Below are positions 26,031 to 38,184 of a DNA stretch of 64,000 nucleotides, one piece after another. The stretch's first letter is position 1, and each line of letters starts with the position of its first letter. Under the pieces are notes generated by a model. It saw only the letters and a list, made by a program, of their open reading frames with translations. It ran no database searches and was not told the origin of the DNA. The stretch lies in NCBI RefSeq assembly GCF_021130785.1, contig NC_060212.1, positions 146,035,501 to 146,099,500 of the forward strand, read 5' to 3'. A program made the translations under genes and the position numbers. This stretch comes from Homalodisca vitripennis (taxonomy: Eukaryota; Arthropoda; Insecta; Hemiptera; Cicadellidae).

Positions 26031-26933
26031 CTGAATGCTTGTAATTGTAAATAATATATCGATACTATCTCTGCTCTTAATGAATTTAAGATTATTTTTT
26101 ATTGTCTTAGTTCAGAATCCAAACTGCTTCGCTGATTGTCACAGTAATCATGAGATGGCGTCAAATGTAAAGTGTGATGGGAATTCTTCAAAAAGTATTC
26201 CATGGGTCAATGATTTAAGTGATGTAGTTAAAGAGTTTCATAAAGAAAAAAATGTATACTTGTAAAAAGTTTTTTTTAATTGTGATTACTATTTTAGAGT
26301 ATTGTAATTGATAGAAGCTATAATAATAGCAAAAATTCCAAATTACAAAAACCTGAGTAAATTATGCAAAAAATGATAATGAAGATCTTACACCGAGATT
26401 ACACATTGGGGTGTGAAATAAAGTTGATGGTATAAATTTATTAGATAATCTGTTTAATTAAAATTTACCTAATAAAATTATAAATTAAACCAAACTGCCA
26501 AGATGGAGTTTAGCACATAAACTAGACAAAATATCTGTTTACGTATATTCTAAAAATCCCCCCTGATATTTTCAAAACATATACATATAGACAGATGGAT
26601 TTGTGTGATTGGCACATCTGGTAATCTGTGGAGCATCCGTGTGCTGCCGTGTGCACCAGCCTTTATACTAGAACTTTGATTTACTTTGTCATGACAGTAC
26701 TGATGTCAGCTGAAACAGGTCTACCACAGTAAAATATGTAGATAAATATTAGAGACATATAGATTTTTGAGGTGAACTACCTCACCTCACAATTGAAGGT
26801 AATGAGGGGTTTATTTGCCCTTGGTAATAAATAGTGATATTTTAAATCAATGATTATCTGCCAACTATCAACCAGAAAGAGTCCTATTGATGGTTAACTA
26901 AATTGACTGATTGATGTGGTGGTGGTCTGATAG

Positions 26934-27127
26934 GTATTCTGGAAAGCGAGGGTACGAGCGAAGGAGGACCTGACAGAACAACTAGCAGACTTCCAGCAGA
27001 AGCGTACAGCAGGCCTGGGCACGTTGTTCGGGCCCCCAGACACTGTCCTGGATGAGAGTATTCATGACAAAGGCAAGGAGATCAAAATTGTGGAGAGCAT
27101 CTTATTGCCCAAGCTGGAGCCTTTTAT
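26934..27127 (+). CDS. RhoGEF2: RhoGEF2 exon 9, end of RGS-like domain and helical linker
   Basis: Acceptor GTCTGATAG|GTATTC and donor TTTTAT|GTGAGT; 64 codons plus two bases (phase 2), residues 295-358. It encodes VFWKARVRAKEDLTEQLADF, QQKRTAGLGTLFGP and then KEIKIVESILLPKLEPF. The LxDFxQKRxxGLG segment corresponds to the LEDFRQKRSMGL-type helix in ARHGEF12. High-GC exon in AT-rich surroundings. Confidence 0.95.
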
Positions 27128-28326
27128 GTGAGTCTTGTTTCAATTTTAAATAACTCCAAATTTAGATTAGCAAGATTGTTTTTGCACCAATTTGGTTTAA
27201 TAACAATTTGGAAACTGCCTGAATTCTGTATATTTTATTTTTCAACTATTGCCTTTTGTATTTTCCAATTTTACTTAGTACAATTTTACTAAGATCACAC
27301 CAGGCAAAAAAATAGATTTATAAATTAAAAATGGTTTAAATTTATCATCACAGGCAGGTGTCGTATTAGTAAATGAATTTTTGTACAATATACACTCTCA
27401 TGTTTCATTTGGAATAAGTCTGTATGTATCAACAGAAAAAGAAAATCTTGATAAAAGTGTTAATCAACAAAAAATAGCAATTGGAATCATAAAAAACAAC
27501 TACCCTGAAAAAATCTGGTAGGGAATATCTTAGATTTCTAAATATCTTAATAGTTAATACCCAACATGTTGTTGTGAATTTCTGTAGCAGCTCTACACTG
27601 GATTTCCTAATACATCCATAAAATACCAGAAAAAACTAAAAATCGTACCCAGTCACCATTTACATAAAACATAAAGTAGAAAGCACAGCTGTGAAAATTC
27701 AAATAAACATATCACAGCATTCTTTTATTTATGGAACCATATTGACTCCATGAATAAATTAATACTTTGCTTTGTAATTATTCTGCTTCTAGTATAGATA
27801 AAAGGTAAAATAGATAAATAAAAATTTTGTATTAAATTAGATACAGATAATAATCATATATACATTGAACCATAAATAAGTGAATAAATGTTAACTTTAA
27901 CTTTTTTCAAGGTAGGCCTATTAGTAATAATTAGTAAACTACAAAATATTAAAAATGGTTTATTAGATATATTACAAATTATTTTATTTAAATGTGTATT
28001 AAACTGTTTGACAACTTTATTCACCAAGTGTATGTATATTGTATACATTTTTAAAATTTATACTGTGAGATATAGACAGAAAAAACTATTTTTATGAGGC
28101 TTATTCAGAAAGTAAGTACCGTTTTATTCTACTGCCGCCGTAGTGCTGCAATTGGTGTTCCGCGCATGAGCACTAGTCGTCCTTGTTCACTGGCTATTGA
28201 TTCAAACCATTTTAGTTGTTCTACGTTGTGTTTTCAGTTTTCTTTGAATGTTTAAGACTATTAGTGATCCCGCTAAATATATATATTGTCTGAGCTTTGC
28301 AGTAGCTGACACTCCAGTTGTTCCAG
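27128..28326 (+). other. RhoGEF2 intron 9
   Basis: AT-rich; a mariner 5' fragment occupies the last 230 bases. Two overlapping 64-69 codon frames near 27854-28097 look like chance. Confidence 0.75.
28096..28302 (+). mobile_element. mariner 5' fragment at the end of intron 9
   Basis: Starts GAGGCTTATTCAGAAAGTAA then GTACCG, the typical mariner terminus, followed by a 5' leader and a start, MFKTISDPAKYIY, matching the mariner N-terminus (pattern Ixx/DPAxxxVR). The rest of the element is missing; native intron resumes about 25 bases before exon 10. A different mariner family from the ones at 9757 and 15019. Confidence 0.6.
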
Positions 28327-28513
28327 GGAGGAGCTGGAGAAGGATGTGGTGGATGATCGCAAATTCACTACAGGAGCAGCTCTAGGTACTGTCATGGGCA
28401 AGGTGTTTGGGGTCCGAAGTCAAGCCTTCACCACAATGCTAGACCGTTGTCCCACATATGTCTCCAAAGACAAAAGTCTCAAGGCTAAGCTCCTTACCGG
28501 CAAAACACGAAAG
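28327..28513 (+). CDS. RhoGEF2: RhoGEF2 exon 10
   Basis: Acceptor TTGTTCCAG|GGAGGA and donor CGAAAG|GTAAGT. One base completes the Met codon split with exon 9, then 62 codons in phase 0 (residues 360-421): EELEKDVVDDRKFTTGAAL, GTVMGKVFGVRSQAF, TTMLDRCPTYVSKDKSLKAK, LLTGKTRK. It bridges the RGS-like domain to the C1 domain. The basic end KxKLLTGKTRK directly precedes the zinc finger. A frame continuing to 28636 is read-through past the donor. Confidence 0.94.
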
Positions 28514-30206
28514 GTAAGTTGTCATGATCTGTTCAAAGTGCTCCATTCTGTAATTTTTCCTTTCCTTTTAAATTTTTATTGTCTCCCCTACAAGCAGTGT
28601 GACTTTGGAATTACTACCCACTACCCTTACTTGTAACATGTGATTATGGCAGGATTCCCAACCTTGCAATTACTGAATATCCTGTTATTGCTGCAAAGAG
28701 ACCCTTATAGGACTAAGTACAATGAGGTTTCTTCAGCTTCTTGTCCTGAGTACAAATACCTTGCAAGAAAAATTTCGGTATCGGACAGCACAGTTATTTA
28801 CTCCAGGGTAGCAACCTGCTCGGAAATGTGGTGCACTGGGAATGTAACACATCGGGAATAAGCTGGGAATCTCCCTGTAGGACTGGGAAATACGATCTTT
28901 CGTCTCCAAGAACTTATGAAATCAAGAAATAATTTAAAAGCTCATTGAATCACAGATTCATTAATCCCAAACATTGTATTTCACACAATGTGATCCTTAA
29001 ACCTGTAAATGAAGATGTGTGGGTGCTTATATTGCTGAGGTTAATTCAAGGTTGCCTCCACTAGTGTAGATGTGTTTATCTTAATTAGCACAACTCCTAT
29101 GTTGTGTTAAGCCCTACCATACATATAATGATCCGTTTAATTAAAGTTGGCTGAACGGTCATCTCATTTTGGTCACTGAACAATTGCTCTTCATACACGT
29201 TGTGATTGGTCACCAGATTATATAGGTTAAAACAAAGAAAGTGAGGTTATGTTTTGATTTTGGAGCCGGCTGAATTCTCCACACACGTCAGTTTTCGTTG
29301 TCAGAGCAGCATTGGCTGGATGATGGCTGGGGGAAACCCCAACAATTTTCTGATCTAATGCTCATCTGAACGAATTCTCCTCACACGTTACGATTGTTTG
29401 GACAATTCAAACTGTTCAAATCAAATCGTCTAACCAATCTTTAGTGTTTGAGGTGTCATGTTTTTTATAGCCCAAGACTACAATCTAACGAACACGTTGT
29501 AACTTAAATTAGTGTATTTATTTACTTAATAGTTGTGTTATTGTGATGATGTGACCCTATTTCTGAATTATCTTAAGGCAGATGCAAAACATTTAAGAGC
29601 CAGTAATTGATTAACTTAATTATTTTTGTATTCCGGGGTCATGAATTAACTGCCATTCAGCTGAATCTCTAATCCAAATAACTCTATTTGTTGATGACTC
29701 TGATTAGTTGTAGACAAATTAGAAATTGTTAATATGTGTTTTTGTTATACTTTCTTTATGATAAATGTAGATAAATAACAAATTATCAAACTACTGTAGT
29801 TTAGCAAATAACATTATGGTTATAACTTGTATTTTCTATAGTTGTTTTGGCGCTTTGTCATGAATATGCTGTGTCTATTCATGGACCAACTGATCAGCAA
29901 TACGGAAAATACTGATTGGTAAAACTTGTTTTTGTAGTTGTTTATTATTTAGAAACATATATTAGCAAAATAGCATGATTTTAATAATATTTAACTTGAT
30001 GTTATTTTCTATGTTTATATTTGTCAACGCGTTGGCCAAGAATTGACCTGGAAATAGTCAACATTTACATACATATAAAACCAGTACATTTAAGCTACAT
30101 TCTTAATTCTTAACACTAACGCATGTGTTGTGTGTGGGTGAGGGTCATGCTAATGCTTGCAAAATTATTTACGCAAAGGTCCAGGTCACTTTTGTTGTCC
30201 CCAGAG

Positions 30207-33200
30207 CAGGGGCGCACCCAGAATTTTGGTTTGGGGGGGGCTTCGGCTTCCCAAGTATAAAATGTACGCCTATAGTTTTCCATTACATGACCTTCAATGA
30301 CCAGTAATATATAATTAGTTGGCCTATAAACATATCGAACTACAATAATGTAACATTTGGTACATCACTGTATTACATGATCATTAGATAATTGAGTAAG
30401 CTAAAACCAACTGTCTGTGGCCTGTTTCATAATCAACTACAAGTTAATCTTTATTAGAGAAAAATTTAAGTTTAATAGGCTACTATTACATTAAACCAGC
30501 TTTTTAGCTCCAATTTAAAACCTTATTAAAATTACAAGTTAAAGCTTTATATTGATTTTTATTATGAAATGTCATCCTGGAATAAGTTGGACTGTCATTA
30601 ATTAGTTTTAAGTTTTCAAGGAAAGAAATAATACATTTAAATTTACAAATGTAAATTTAATGATTACAAAATGAGATGTAAGTTAAAGTTAAAATATTTA
30701 CAAGACAAAATCTAGACGTCTGGTCGATTTTTTGAGAACAGAAACTAACCTCTGTATTGGTCACTTCTATTTCACGGTGAATATTCAAAGCCGCCAGTCC
30801 ACTCAGTCTGTTTAGCACCCATGGTATTCCTTAGATAGGTCTTGAGTCTACGTAATGTTGAGAACGACCTTTCTGCTGTACTCGTAGTTACAGGGATAGT
30901 GGCACAATATTTCAACAATATGTGGATGTTAGGGAAACATGTCCTTATCACACAAGTTCAACAAATCAATTACATTTTCTTGGTGTGTTGGTGTGGGTCT
31001 TAAAGCTGTTGTGCCACAACTCAAACTCGGCTTTGAGCAGGCTTTCGTTGTTCCCACCACTTTCAATTATGTCATTTTTATAAAAACCAACACAGCTGCA
31101 GATAATTAAGTTTTGAGGTTTCTTCCTTTCCACGTGATCCATCGGCTGTAGGCATCAGACACTCAAACCCCTTCAATATGTCTTTATGTTTCATGAATCG
31201 GGATTCCAAAGAACTTATCAAAGATTCAATCCAAGGGATGAAAAATAGATCGCCGGTAGTACACTTCAGGCGTATCTGCTGGTGTGTTGTTTCTATTTTG
31301 TTGTCTGCCAACTGTTCGGGGCATGGAGATTTTACATCCAAAAGTTGTTGGCCATATGGGTAGCCTCTTCAAACAAGGAGTGAAACTCTTCATCCGCATT
31401 TGTTCTTATGGATTTTAGGCTTTCAAGTACAGTTTCAGCATGTGTGATTGCAGAAGATAGTTCCAAATCACTTCCTTGCAGCTTTTTGCTTAGGTTTACA
31501 GTGTAACCCAAGGAGCTTGTCTGATGCCAAGAGAGAAATGATGAATTCGCCTTGACGTAAAGAGCTGAGTAAAAATAAGAGTTCCAGAAGAAGAGTCTCT
31601 ATCACTCCAGTTTTTTATTTCCTCCAACGCTACTTCACTGGTTGAAGAAGCTCCTTCATGACAAAGACGGCATCATGCCTTTGCACCCATCTTGTTGCAC
31701 AAAGTTGTAGCAGTTTTTTTCCTGTTGGTTTCAAACATTTATCTCCGATGCAATACACTGTTGTAAAACGGCTTGTCTTTTAGGAGTGTTGAAAAAATTT
31801 ATACACCCTCTCTACTATTCCGAAACAGTTTCTGATAGGTGCAACTTCAGAAGCGTTTGAATAATGCCAGATTAAGGCTATGAGAAGCGCAATGCACAAA
31901 TATTGCTGTGGGGTGAGCTTCTTGGATACAGGCTTGGGTCCCATTAAACTTCCCACTCATGGCAGCCGCTCCATCGTACCCCTGGCCACGTAGGTTATTG
32001 ACGTCATGTTACTATCTTCAAGTCCTTTTATTACAGTTTTTGCCAACTCCTCCCTACCGGTTGTGGAGGTTTAGTGGCATGAACTTGAGAAATTGCTCAC
32101 ATATTTGGTAATTATTTGATGCATCAGAATCTACGTATCGTAGACACAACGAAAACTGTTCAATTGTTGAAACATCGGACGTTTCATCTGCGAGAATACT
32201 AAAAAACTTAGCCTCTTTAACTTTAGTTGCTATTTTTTCAGTTATGATCTGGTTACAAGCATCAATTATTTGGTTTTGGGAAGTTCCAACTTATGTACGT
32301 AGCATTTTTTCCACATGATTCAAAGTGTTTTTTTAAATCTTGATCCCCCGCTTCAATTCTGGCTCTAAGCAGTGCTCTAAAGTTTACCCTCATTCTCGGC
32401 AGGTCTACGATTTATATCAAACTCGCCATAATCTCTATGGCCCCTAAGAGCAATATTTTGCCTTCCACACAAAATAATAGTGTCTATTATCGGAAGGATT
32501 CTTTTCACGTTGTTTTGGGCTTGAAGGTCTTTCCCTTTATCAAGGGATTTGTCGATTGATTTGATTTCACTATCCATTACTCTTTTAAAGTTAGCTGCGC
32601 TTACACAAGAGTCCTTGTGGTACTGTGAGGCTGCATGCTTTTCAAATTTTTTCTAATGCTTTTTTCCAGTTAGAAAAAACCTTCCTCAACAAGTTGGCCA
32701 GTATGTTGAGCGTTACTCTTGCCTACTTCTTTTTTGGAAAAAAGCATACAATGAACACAGTATGCAGAGTCTTCAATTCCAGAATAAGACAGCCAAGTAT
32801 ATTTATTTAGCCATGAAAACAAAAATTTTCGTTGTTGAGTCCCGTACGTTCTGTAAGGAAAGTTAAAACTACTTTGAGGGACCCATCTGTCATTCAACAC
32901 TTTTAACTTTTCACTGTCTGTCAATTTTTTTGTTTTAAACAAAAGCAAATGTCTAAGTTATTTTGACTTACATCGGACTGCAGAGTTCTTACGTTAGCTC
33001 CCGAGACATCCTCCAACACAAACTCAGGCTGTTCAGCACATGTAGGCAGCTCCTTACTTGCCGAAATATTTTTGTGGCATTTCAACGGTTTAAAATAGTT
33101 TTGTATACTAGCTTTTCTTTTATCACCCATAACTTACTAGACTACTGTCCAACCAATTTGTCAGGGACCTAGACCACAAACACAGCTTGAACTTGACAGC

Positions 33201-33649
33201 CAGACAACCCATAACACACACTATACTGCAATTCGATAAAACTACGACTGTTCAACTGGACAAAAGACAAATTTCACTGCCGGGGCGGGCACGGGCGCGT
33301 CTGGTGAGAGTAGTGGAAACTAGAGCTGGTCGCCATGGCAACGGCACGTAGTCATCGCCATAGAGCAGGATGGAATGGAGAGGAGCTAACACAGCAGCGC
33401 AGGCAGTTATACTGTGAATACATACGTCTAAATATTTGTTTCACAACTCTTGATTTCTATGATTTAATCTGTGTTACTTTAATAAATAGGTTTAACGGTT
33501 ACCATTCATTATAGTTTATAAAAGTACGATAAAACATATATGATGATACATAACGAATGATTAGTCACATACAGTATTTTATTAGTCGGATATATCAGGT
33601 CCTTGGGGGGGGCTTAAGCCCCCAAAGCCCCCCCCTGGGTGCGCCACTG
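30207..33649 (-). mobile_element. hAT-superfamily element (ZMYM1/DUF4371-like) with 8-bp target duplication
   Basis: Flanked by CCCCAGAG at 30199-30206 and again at 33650-33657, a perfect 8-bp duplication. The ends are CAGGGGCGCACCCAG and the inverse of CAGTGGCGCACCCAG, each followed by a G-rich run. 3443 bp. The decayed transposase is on the minus strand. These ends, duplication length and protein type together make the hAT call firm. Confidence 0.93.
30740..33130 (-). pseudogene. hAT transposase, frameshifted
   Basis: Minus-strand pieces in order: 33130-32921 begins MGDKRKASIQNYFKP, a KRKxxIxxYF N-terminus; 32948-32670 has a TTF-type zinc-finger region (DRWVPQSSFNFPYRT, YCVHCMLF); 32577-32377 has CGRQNIALRGHRD, the hallmark of the DUF4371 region; 31341-31078 lies in the RNase H-like core; near 30880-30750 come ERSFSTLRRLKTYLRNTMG and RLSGLAALNIHREI, the hAT dimerisation end. 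Frameshifts and stops separate the pieces, so it is inactive. Similar proteins are often mis-annotated as zinc finger MYM-type 1-like genes. Confidence 0.88.
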
Positions 33650-33961
33650 CCCCAGAGTATACTTCCAACACTAATATTTTGCATTTTTTGACTCTATTCC
33701 GACAAAATACTGTTTGATCCTAATCCTGGTCAATGCTATAATACTGTCTTGCTCAAACTAACAACTTACGCAAATGGAAAAATCAGACCTGGTATCTTCA
33801 GTGTAATTTTGTACTCACTTCCTACAGAGTTCTTAATTTTTTAAATAGTCTTGAAATCCGGTGGCTCAGATAATCAGACTTCTGCTGTATTTCTTAATTT
33901 GTATTTTTTTTAGATCTTTGGTTTTCAAGATGATCATCCGAGTAAAATGTGACTGTTGCAG

Positions 33962-34073
33962 GTAACTGCGCGAGGCCACCACTTCTTAGCACATCAGTAT
34001 TACACCGTGACGTACTGCAACCACTGCCAGCTGATTATCTGGGGCATCGGTCCTCAGGGTTACCAGTGCTCTG
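33962..34073 (+). CDS. RhoGEF2: RhoGEF2 exon 11, first half of C1 domain
   Basis: Acceptor GACTGTTGCAG|GTAACT and donor TGCTCTG|GTGGGT; 37 codons plus one base (phase 1), residues 422-458: VTARGHHFLAHQYYTVTYC, NHCQLIIWGIGPQGYQCS. It holds the first His and first three Cys positions of a C1 domain with exact family spacing (H-x12-C-x2-C-x13-C). GIGPQGYQC is a usual C1 core string. Confidence 0.96.
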
Positions 34074-34130
34074 GTGGGTAATTTGTTAATTTTGTCCTTT
34101 TTGAAAATACTAGGCCTATATTAATACTTA

Positions 34131-34268
34131 GTTAAACCTTGATTATCAGAAAATACACAGTTAAACCTTGATTATCGGAAAATACACAGTTAAACCTTGA
34201 TTATCGGAAAATACACAGTTAAACCTTGATTATCGGAAAATACACAGTTAAACCTTAATTATCGGAAA
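34131..34268. repeat. 29-bp tandem repeat, 5 copies
   Basis: The unit starts GTTAAACCTTGATTATCGGA and repeats at 34131, 34160, 34189, 34218 and 34247. Copies differ by one or two bases. Confidence 0.95.
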
Positions 34269-34659
34269 TAATAAGGGCTACAATTTTAAACGAATAATTT
34301 TCTGAAAATAAACGTAAGTACACTCAAATTATAACATTATTGTATTTTATAATATGTACTGAACAAGAATATTTTGCGGAACATGTACAATCAACTGAAT
34401 ATGTAGTTATATGATCTTGACAAAGATCGAAAGAGAGAATAAACTACACTGAAATTGCCATTGCAAGACAAGCACTGAGCATGAGAGATAATGGGGGACT
34501 CAGATTTTGCTGCTGGGGTTGGCGAGTATAGCACTTTGGAAGAGGTGGTGGTGATGGAAGAATAATCATGACTCATCTACAGTTATGACTGGTTGTACGG
34601 CTTGTGAAACTCAGATGGTATTGAGGAGGAGGGTTTTTTATTGCTTTTTTGTGAACATT

Positions 34660-35150
34660 AGATCAGCAGCAAGGCGGTTAAGATTTTCTCCATTGACAGC
34701 CCTTGCAGTAAATATTTGGAGTGCTGTTAATTTAATATTGGGGTTGCCGCTTATTATTTCTTCTTTGTATAGCTTCTTGATTAGACCAGCAGCAAGGCAG
34801 TTAAGATTTCCTCCATTGAAAGCCCTTGCAGTAAATATTTGGAGTGCTGTTAATATAATATTGGGGTTGCTGCTTATTATTTCTTCTTTGTATAGCTTCT
34901 TGATTAGACCAGCAGCAAGGCGGTTAAGATTTCCTCCATTGAAAGCCCTTGCAGTAAATATTTGGAGTGCTGTTAATATAATATTGGGGTTGCCGCTTAT
35001 TATTTCATCTTTGTATAGCTTCTTGATTAGACCAGCAGCAAGGCGGTTAAGATTTCCTCCATTGAAAGCCCTTGCAGTAAATATTTGGAGTGCTGTAAAT
35101 ATAATATTGGGGTTGCCGCTTATTATTTTCTTTGTACAGCTTCTTGATTT
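34660..35150. repeat. 123-bp tandem repeat, 4 copies
   Basis: The unit contains AGCAGCAAGGCGGTTAAGAT and GCAGTAAATATTTGGAGTGC; the same position recurs at 34670, 34793, 34916 and 35039, a strict 123-bp period. As 123 is a multiple of three, both strands stay open (205 codons plus, 185 codons minus) with a 41-residue repeat. I do not recognise the peptide on either strand and treat both frames as by-products. Confidence 0.95.
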
Positions 35151-36463
35151 GAGGTTACTAGAAATCAAGTCATTTCCTATAATCCGGGTTTCCAATAATT
35201 GAAGTTCCGATAATCAAGGATTTACTCTACAGCGAAAAACAAGGTTGATCAAACAATGTCTAATTAATTATTCCATGTAAGCAGTAGTATGAGGTTAATA
35301 GGCGTTTCTTAAGTGCCAAAAACGAAACAATCTATAGTAAACTTAGTTACACTTTAAGCCTAATTATACAAACATAAACATTTGTAATAGAAAATTAAAA
35401 AAGTTGTTTAAAGTTATAAAACAATAGATGCAAAAACTGTACAAACAAGTTTGTTATCACCAAAACAATAAATTTAATTCACTTCTTAAAACATTTACTT
35501 GTCTTAGGAATTACATTATAAATCAATTGATTCTATAGCTCTGCTGCTTTGAGAGATAAATACCTTTGTTTAATCATTTTAAGGGTACAAATAACACCTC
35601 TGTGATTTTCGGAAAAGTTTTTATTTTGTTTTCTAGCTACAGAAGTAAGTTCAAATTCATTGATTATAAATTATCGCACTATTTGTTTTACAACAAATTA
35701 TCTACCACAAAGACATTCAATAACATTTTGTATATGAAAATAAACAGTTTGGTACATAGTTTGTATATTTAAAAGTATATGATACAAATAAAAACATATA
35801 TTGACTGTATGCAATACTTGTTGATTGTCGCTGTGTAAAGTTTTTTTCAGTATCAGATGAGGCTATTTTTGCCCCTAGGGTTGTATACTTTGTTATACAA
35901 AATGAAACTATAATAAAAATAATTATAACTGACTTATACTAAATTAATTCCAGCACAGTTAGCCTGTGAATTGCTCATTACCGTTTCTTATCAAACGTCA
36001 AAGAGGTTAAGGACAAAAATGTGTAAAAAGTATCATGTAAATCCAGGCTTTCATTTAAGAGATTTCGTGATGAGTGAGTCATTGGTATTTGGCCTTTATA
36101 TATGTAGATTAATGTTGTATAATATTCAGAGGACAGGTTTTATTTATTTACTTATTTTTTTGCTAGAAATATATTTTTATTGGCTTTTTTAGCAATTTGT
36201 AAAATTTTATTCCAGTTATGATAATAGTAATAATAGTTTTACCAACTAATCAAATCTGAAACTGAATTTACCGTAAGTACTCATGTGGTAGTGCACCAAA
36301 AGGAGTATTTATGTATTAATGGACAACATTAATACTAATATGTATGTTTGTAGAAACATCTTTAAATTTTGAAAATTATTTCTAAACTGTTTCAAACACA
36401 AACCAAAATGTCAAAACCAACGTTTCAAAATGTATGCTGGAATAAGCTAATGAATGGTTACAG

Positions 36464-36628
36464 ATTGTGGGTTGAACATACACCGATCATGTGTGAGAAG
36501 CCTAGATGAGAACTGCCCTGGCCCTATGGTTAAGAAAGATAAAGGCAATGATCGTATCAGCAAGTTGATGGAGAGAATAATGCCAGAGAACACCCGACGG
36601 AAGCCAAGCTCCCTCAACCTGGCCCACG
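36464..36628 (+). CDS. RhoGEF2: RhoGEF2 exon 12, second half of C1 domain
   Basis: Acceptor TGGTTACAG|ATTGTG and donor CCCACG|GTAAGT. Two bases complete an Asp codon, then 54 codons and one carried base (phase 1), residues 460-513. DCGLNIHRSCVRSLDENC supplies the last Cys-x4-His-x2-Cys-x7-Cys ligands, completing H-x12-C-x2-C-x13-C-x2-C-x4-H-x2-C-x7-C. A basic, phosphorylatable linker follows: KKDKGNDRISKLMERIMPEN and TRRKPSSLNLAH. It lacks the hydrophobic loop residues of classical diacylglycerol binders that I can judge, so I call it atypical with caution. Confidence 0.95.
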
Positions 36629-37560
36629 GTAAGTTCACTGTTGCTTTGCCACATAATTTGGGTCACCTTACATTAATTTCAAACCTGTCCATTTGTACAA
36701 GGTCCATTCAAATAGTATCTGGAATTGTTATCATATATCTGCAGATAAGCATTACAGGATAATTTATGAGACTTGACAGAGTTGAATTACCTAACTTATT
36801 AAAAGGTTTGGTGAATCTATGTTGATTAGCTCTGTTACAGTATTAGTTTATTTTCATGATCATTGTGTCTTTGTCGGAAAAAAACAATAAATGTATGGTG
36901 AAAATTCTTTGAGCATTGGAACTATTTTTATTTAATACCAATATTGAATTAAAACACATTTTCCAGTATTAATTTAAATTTGCGAGACCTTTCAAAAAGA
37001 AAGAAGGATTTTTTTCGTGAAGGATTCCATTGTCTGGTAACTTCACGAAAATAAGTCTCAAAGCTGTAAGTCCCACTTCTTTTATAATAATAATGCAAAT
37101 CCAGATACTTTTTGAATATGCCTTTTGAATACTATCTTCTTAATTTTGTGTTGACAGTTTAAAAACGTTTTGTTTTAATAGAATAAAGTATGTTTTTAAA
37201 TTATTCAGATATTACATGTTACTCAACCAATTTTATTTTTGTATGCTGCTTAGAAGGGAATTTTCAGATTCTTCCGAACATTATGCCTGGTACAGTATAA
37301 ATTTGAGCTTGGGTTTTCACAATAGTTATTTGTGTTCACAAGGGAGGAAAGTGTTACTTTATTACCGTGAAGGAGAAGTTTGAGTGCACGAGTCAGAATT
37401 AAGGGCACTGATTCCCTTGAGGACGACAAGGAAATTTCCTCCCGAGTTACACTCACACTTTTCCCCCACCTACAGCTTAGATACCATACATTAGTCCTAC
37501 ATTCTGAAGCACTATTGAAGCACTCTGTTTCTTACTCTAAGTTAAATAGCACAGAAAGGT

Positions 37561-38184
37561 TTAACCCATTGCGGATCACTGACGAGCTCAGGTCGCAAAA
37601 GCGGTCTGCGTTTAAGTTTCCCTCCAAATAGTTCTATTAATGTCTGATAGATCGGGCAATCGTCTTCACTTGTCTACTAAGAGTGTTTAACAACGGTCTA
37701 CGTTTAGAGATTTCAAAAGTTTTATAAATATCCTACAGATCGCAGTTGTATGTCGAAGTTGAAAAATCATTCATATGAGTTTACTCTCTGCTTTTTAGCG
37801 CTTCTGATTGGTTGTTTCTCTCATCTGTTATTATAATACTTTGAGGTTAGTGACACAGAACTAAACGATGCAGACGCACATGTTGGCAGGTTTAGTCTAG
37901 ACAATGGCCCGGATGTTGTAATCAGTTCGCCCAAGCCGCTTTATTTAGACCATGATTCAGACATCATCCCTGCCACCCCGGAAGCTTGCTCGCGTGTTAT
38001 CGTTCCTACATCACAGATACCCCAGCAGGCCCATGTTCCATCTGAACAAATACCTTCACAGTTGAATTTTCTAGTATACAATAGCGAGCGTTACGATGTG
38101 GTGCACCACTGCTGTTCGTGCGGCCGCTGACCGTAAATTAATTCGTGCCCGTGTGCTAAAACAATACGATCCGCAATGGGTTAA
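37561..38184 (+). mobile_element. piggyBac-like TTAA element, copy B of the 21107 family
   Basis: TTAA at 37561-37564 and 38181-38184. The inner ends CCCATTGCGGATC (left) and GATCCGCAATGGG (right) form an inverted repeat. The body matches the minus strand of 21107-21754, including the acidic protein remnant (near 37900-38060 on the plus strand). Coding is broken. Confidence 0.8.

Larger units (their letters stand above)
22808..26933 (+). other. RhoGEF2 intron 8
   Basis: Holds two oppositely oriented LINE reverse-transcriptase remnants (24550-25170 minus, 25190-26030 plus). The remainder is AT-rich with no supported feature; a 97-codon frame at 22985-23278 is unrecognised and has neutral composition. 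Confidence 0.75.
28514..33961 (+). other. RhoGEF2 intron 10
   Basis: Largely occupied by a hAT element (30207-33649). 28514-30198 holds no supported feature; a 73-codon frame at 28640 has no recognisable content. Confidence 0.8.
34131..35229. mobile_element. pogo/Tigger-like non-autonomous element with expanded end
   Basis: Left end GTTAAACCTTGATTATCGGA (in five tandem copies) is matched in inverse by TTCCGATAATCAAGGATTTA near 35205-35224. The (T)AAACCT(T/C)GATTATC(C/G)GG terminus is the kind seen in pogo/Tigger elements. No DDE transposase is recognisable. Edges are approximate. Confidence 0.55.
34074..36463 (+). other. RhoGEF2 intron 11
   Basis: Contains a pogo/Tigger-like element with two tandem repeat arrays (34131-35229). 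35230-36463 is AT-rich without a supported feature. Confidence 0.8.

Noticed and set aside
34585..35202. 205-codon plus-strand and 185-codon minus-strand proteins
   Set aside because: Both are products of a 123-bp tandem repeat inside a transposon-like element; neither resembles a known protein.
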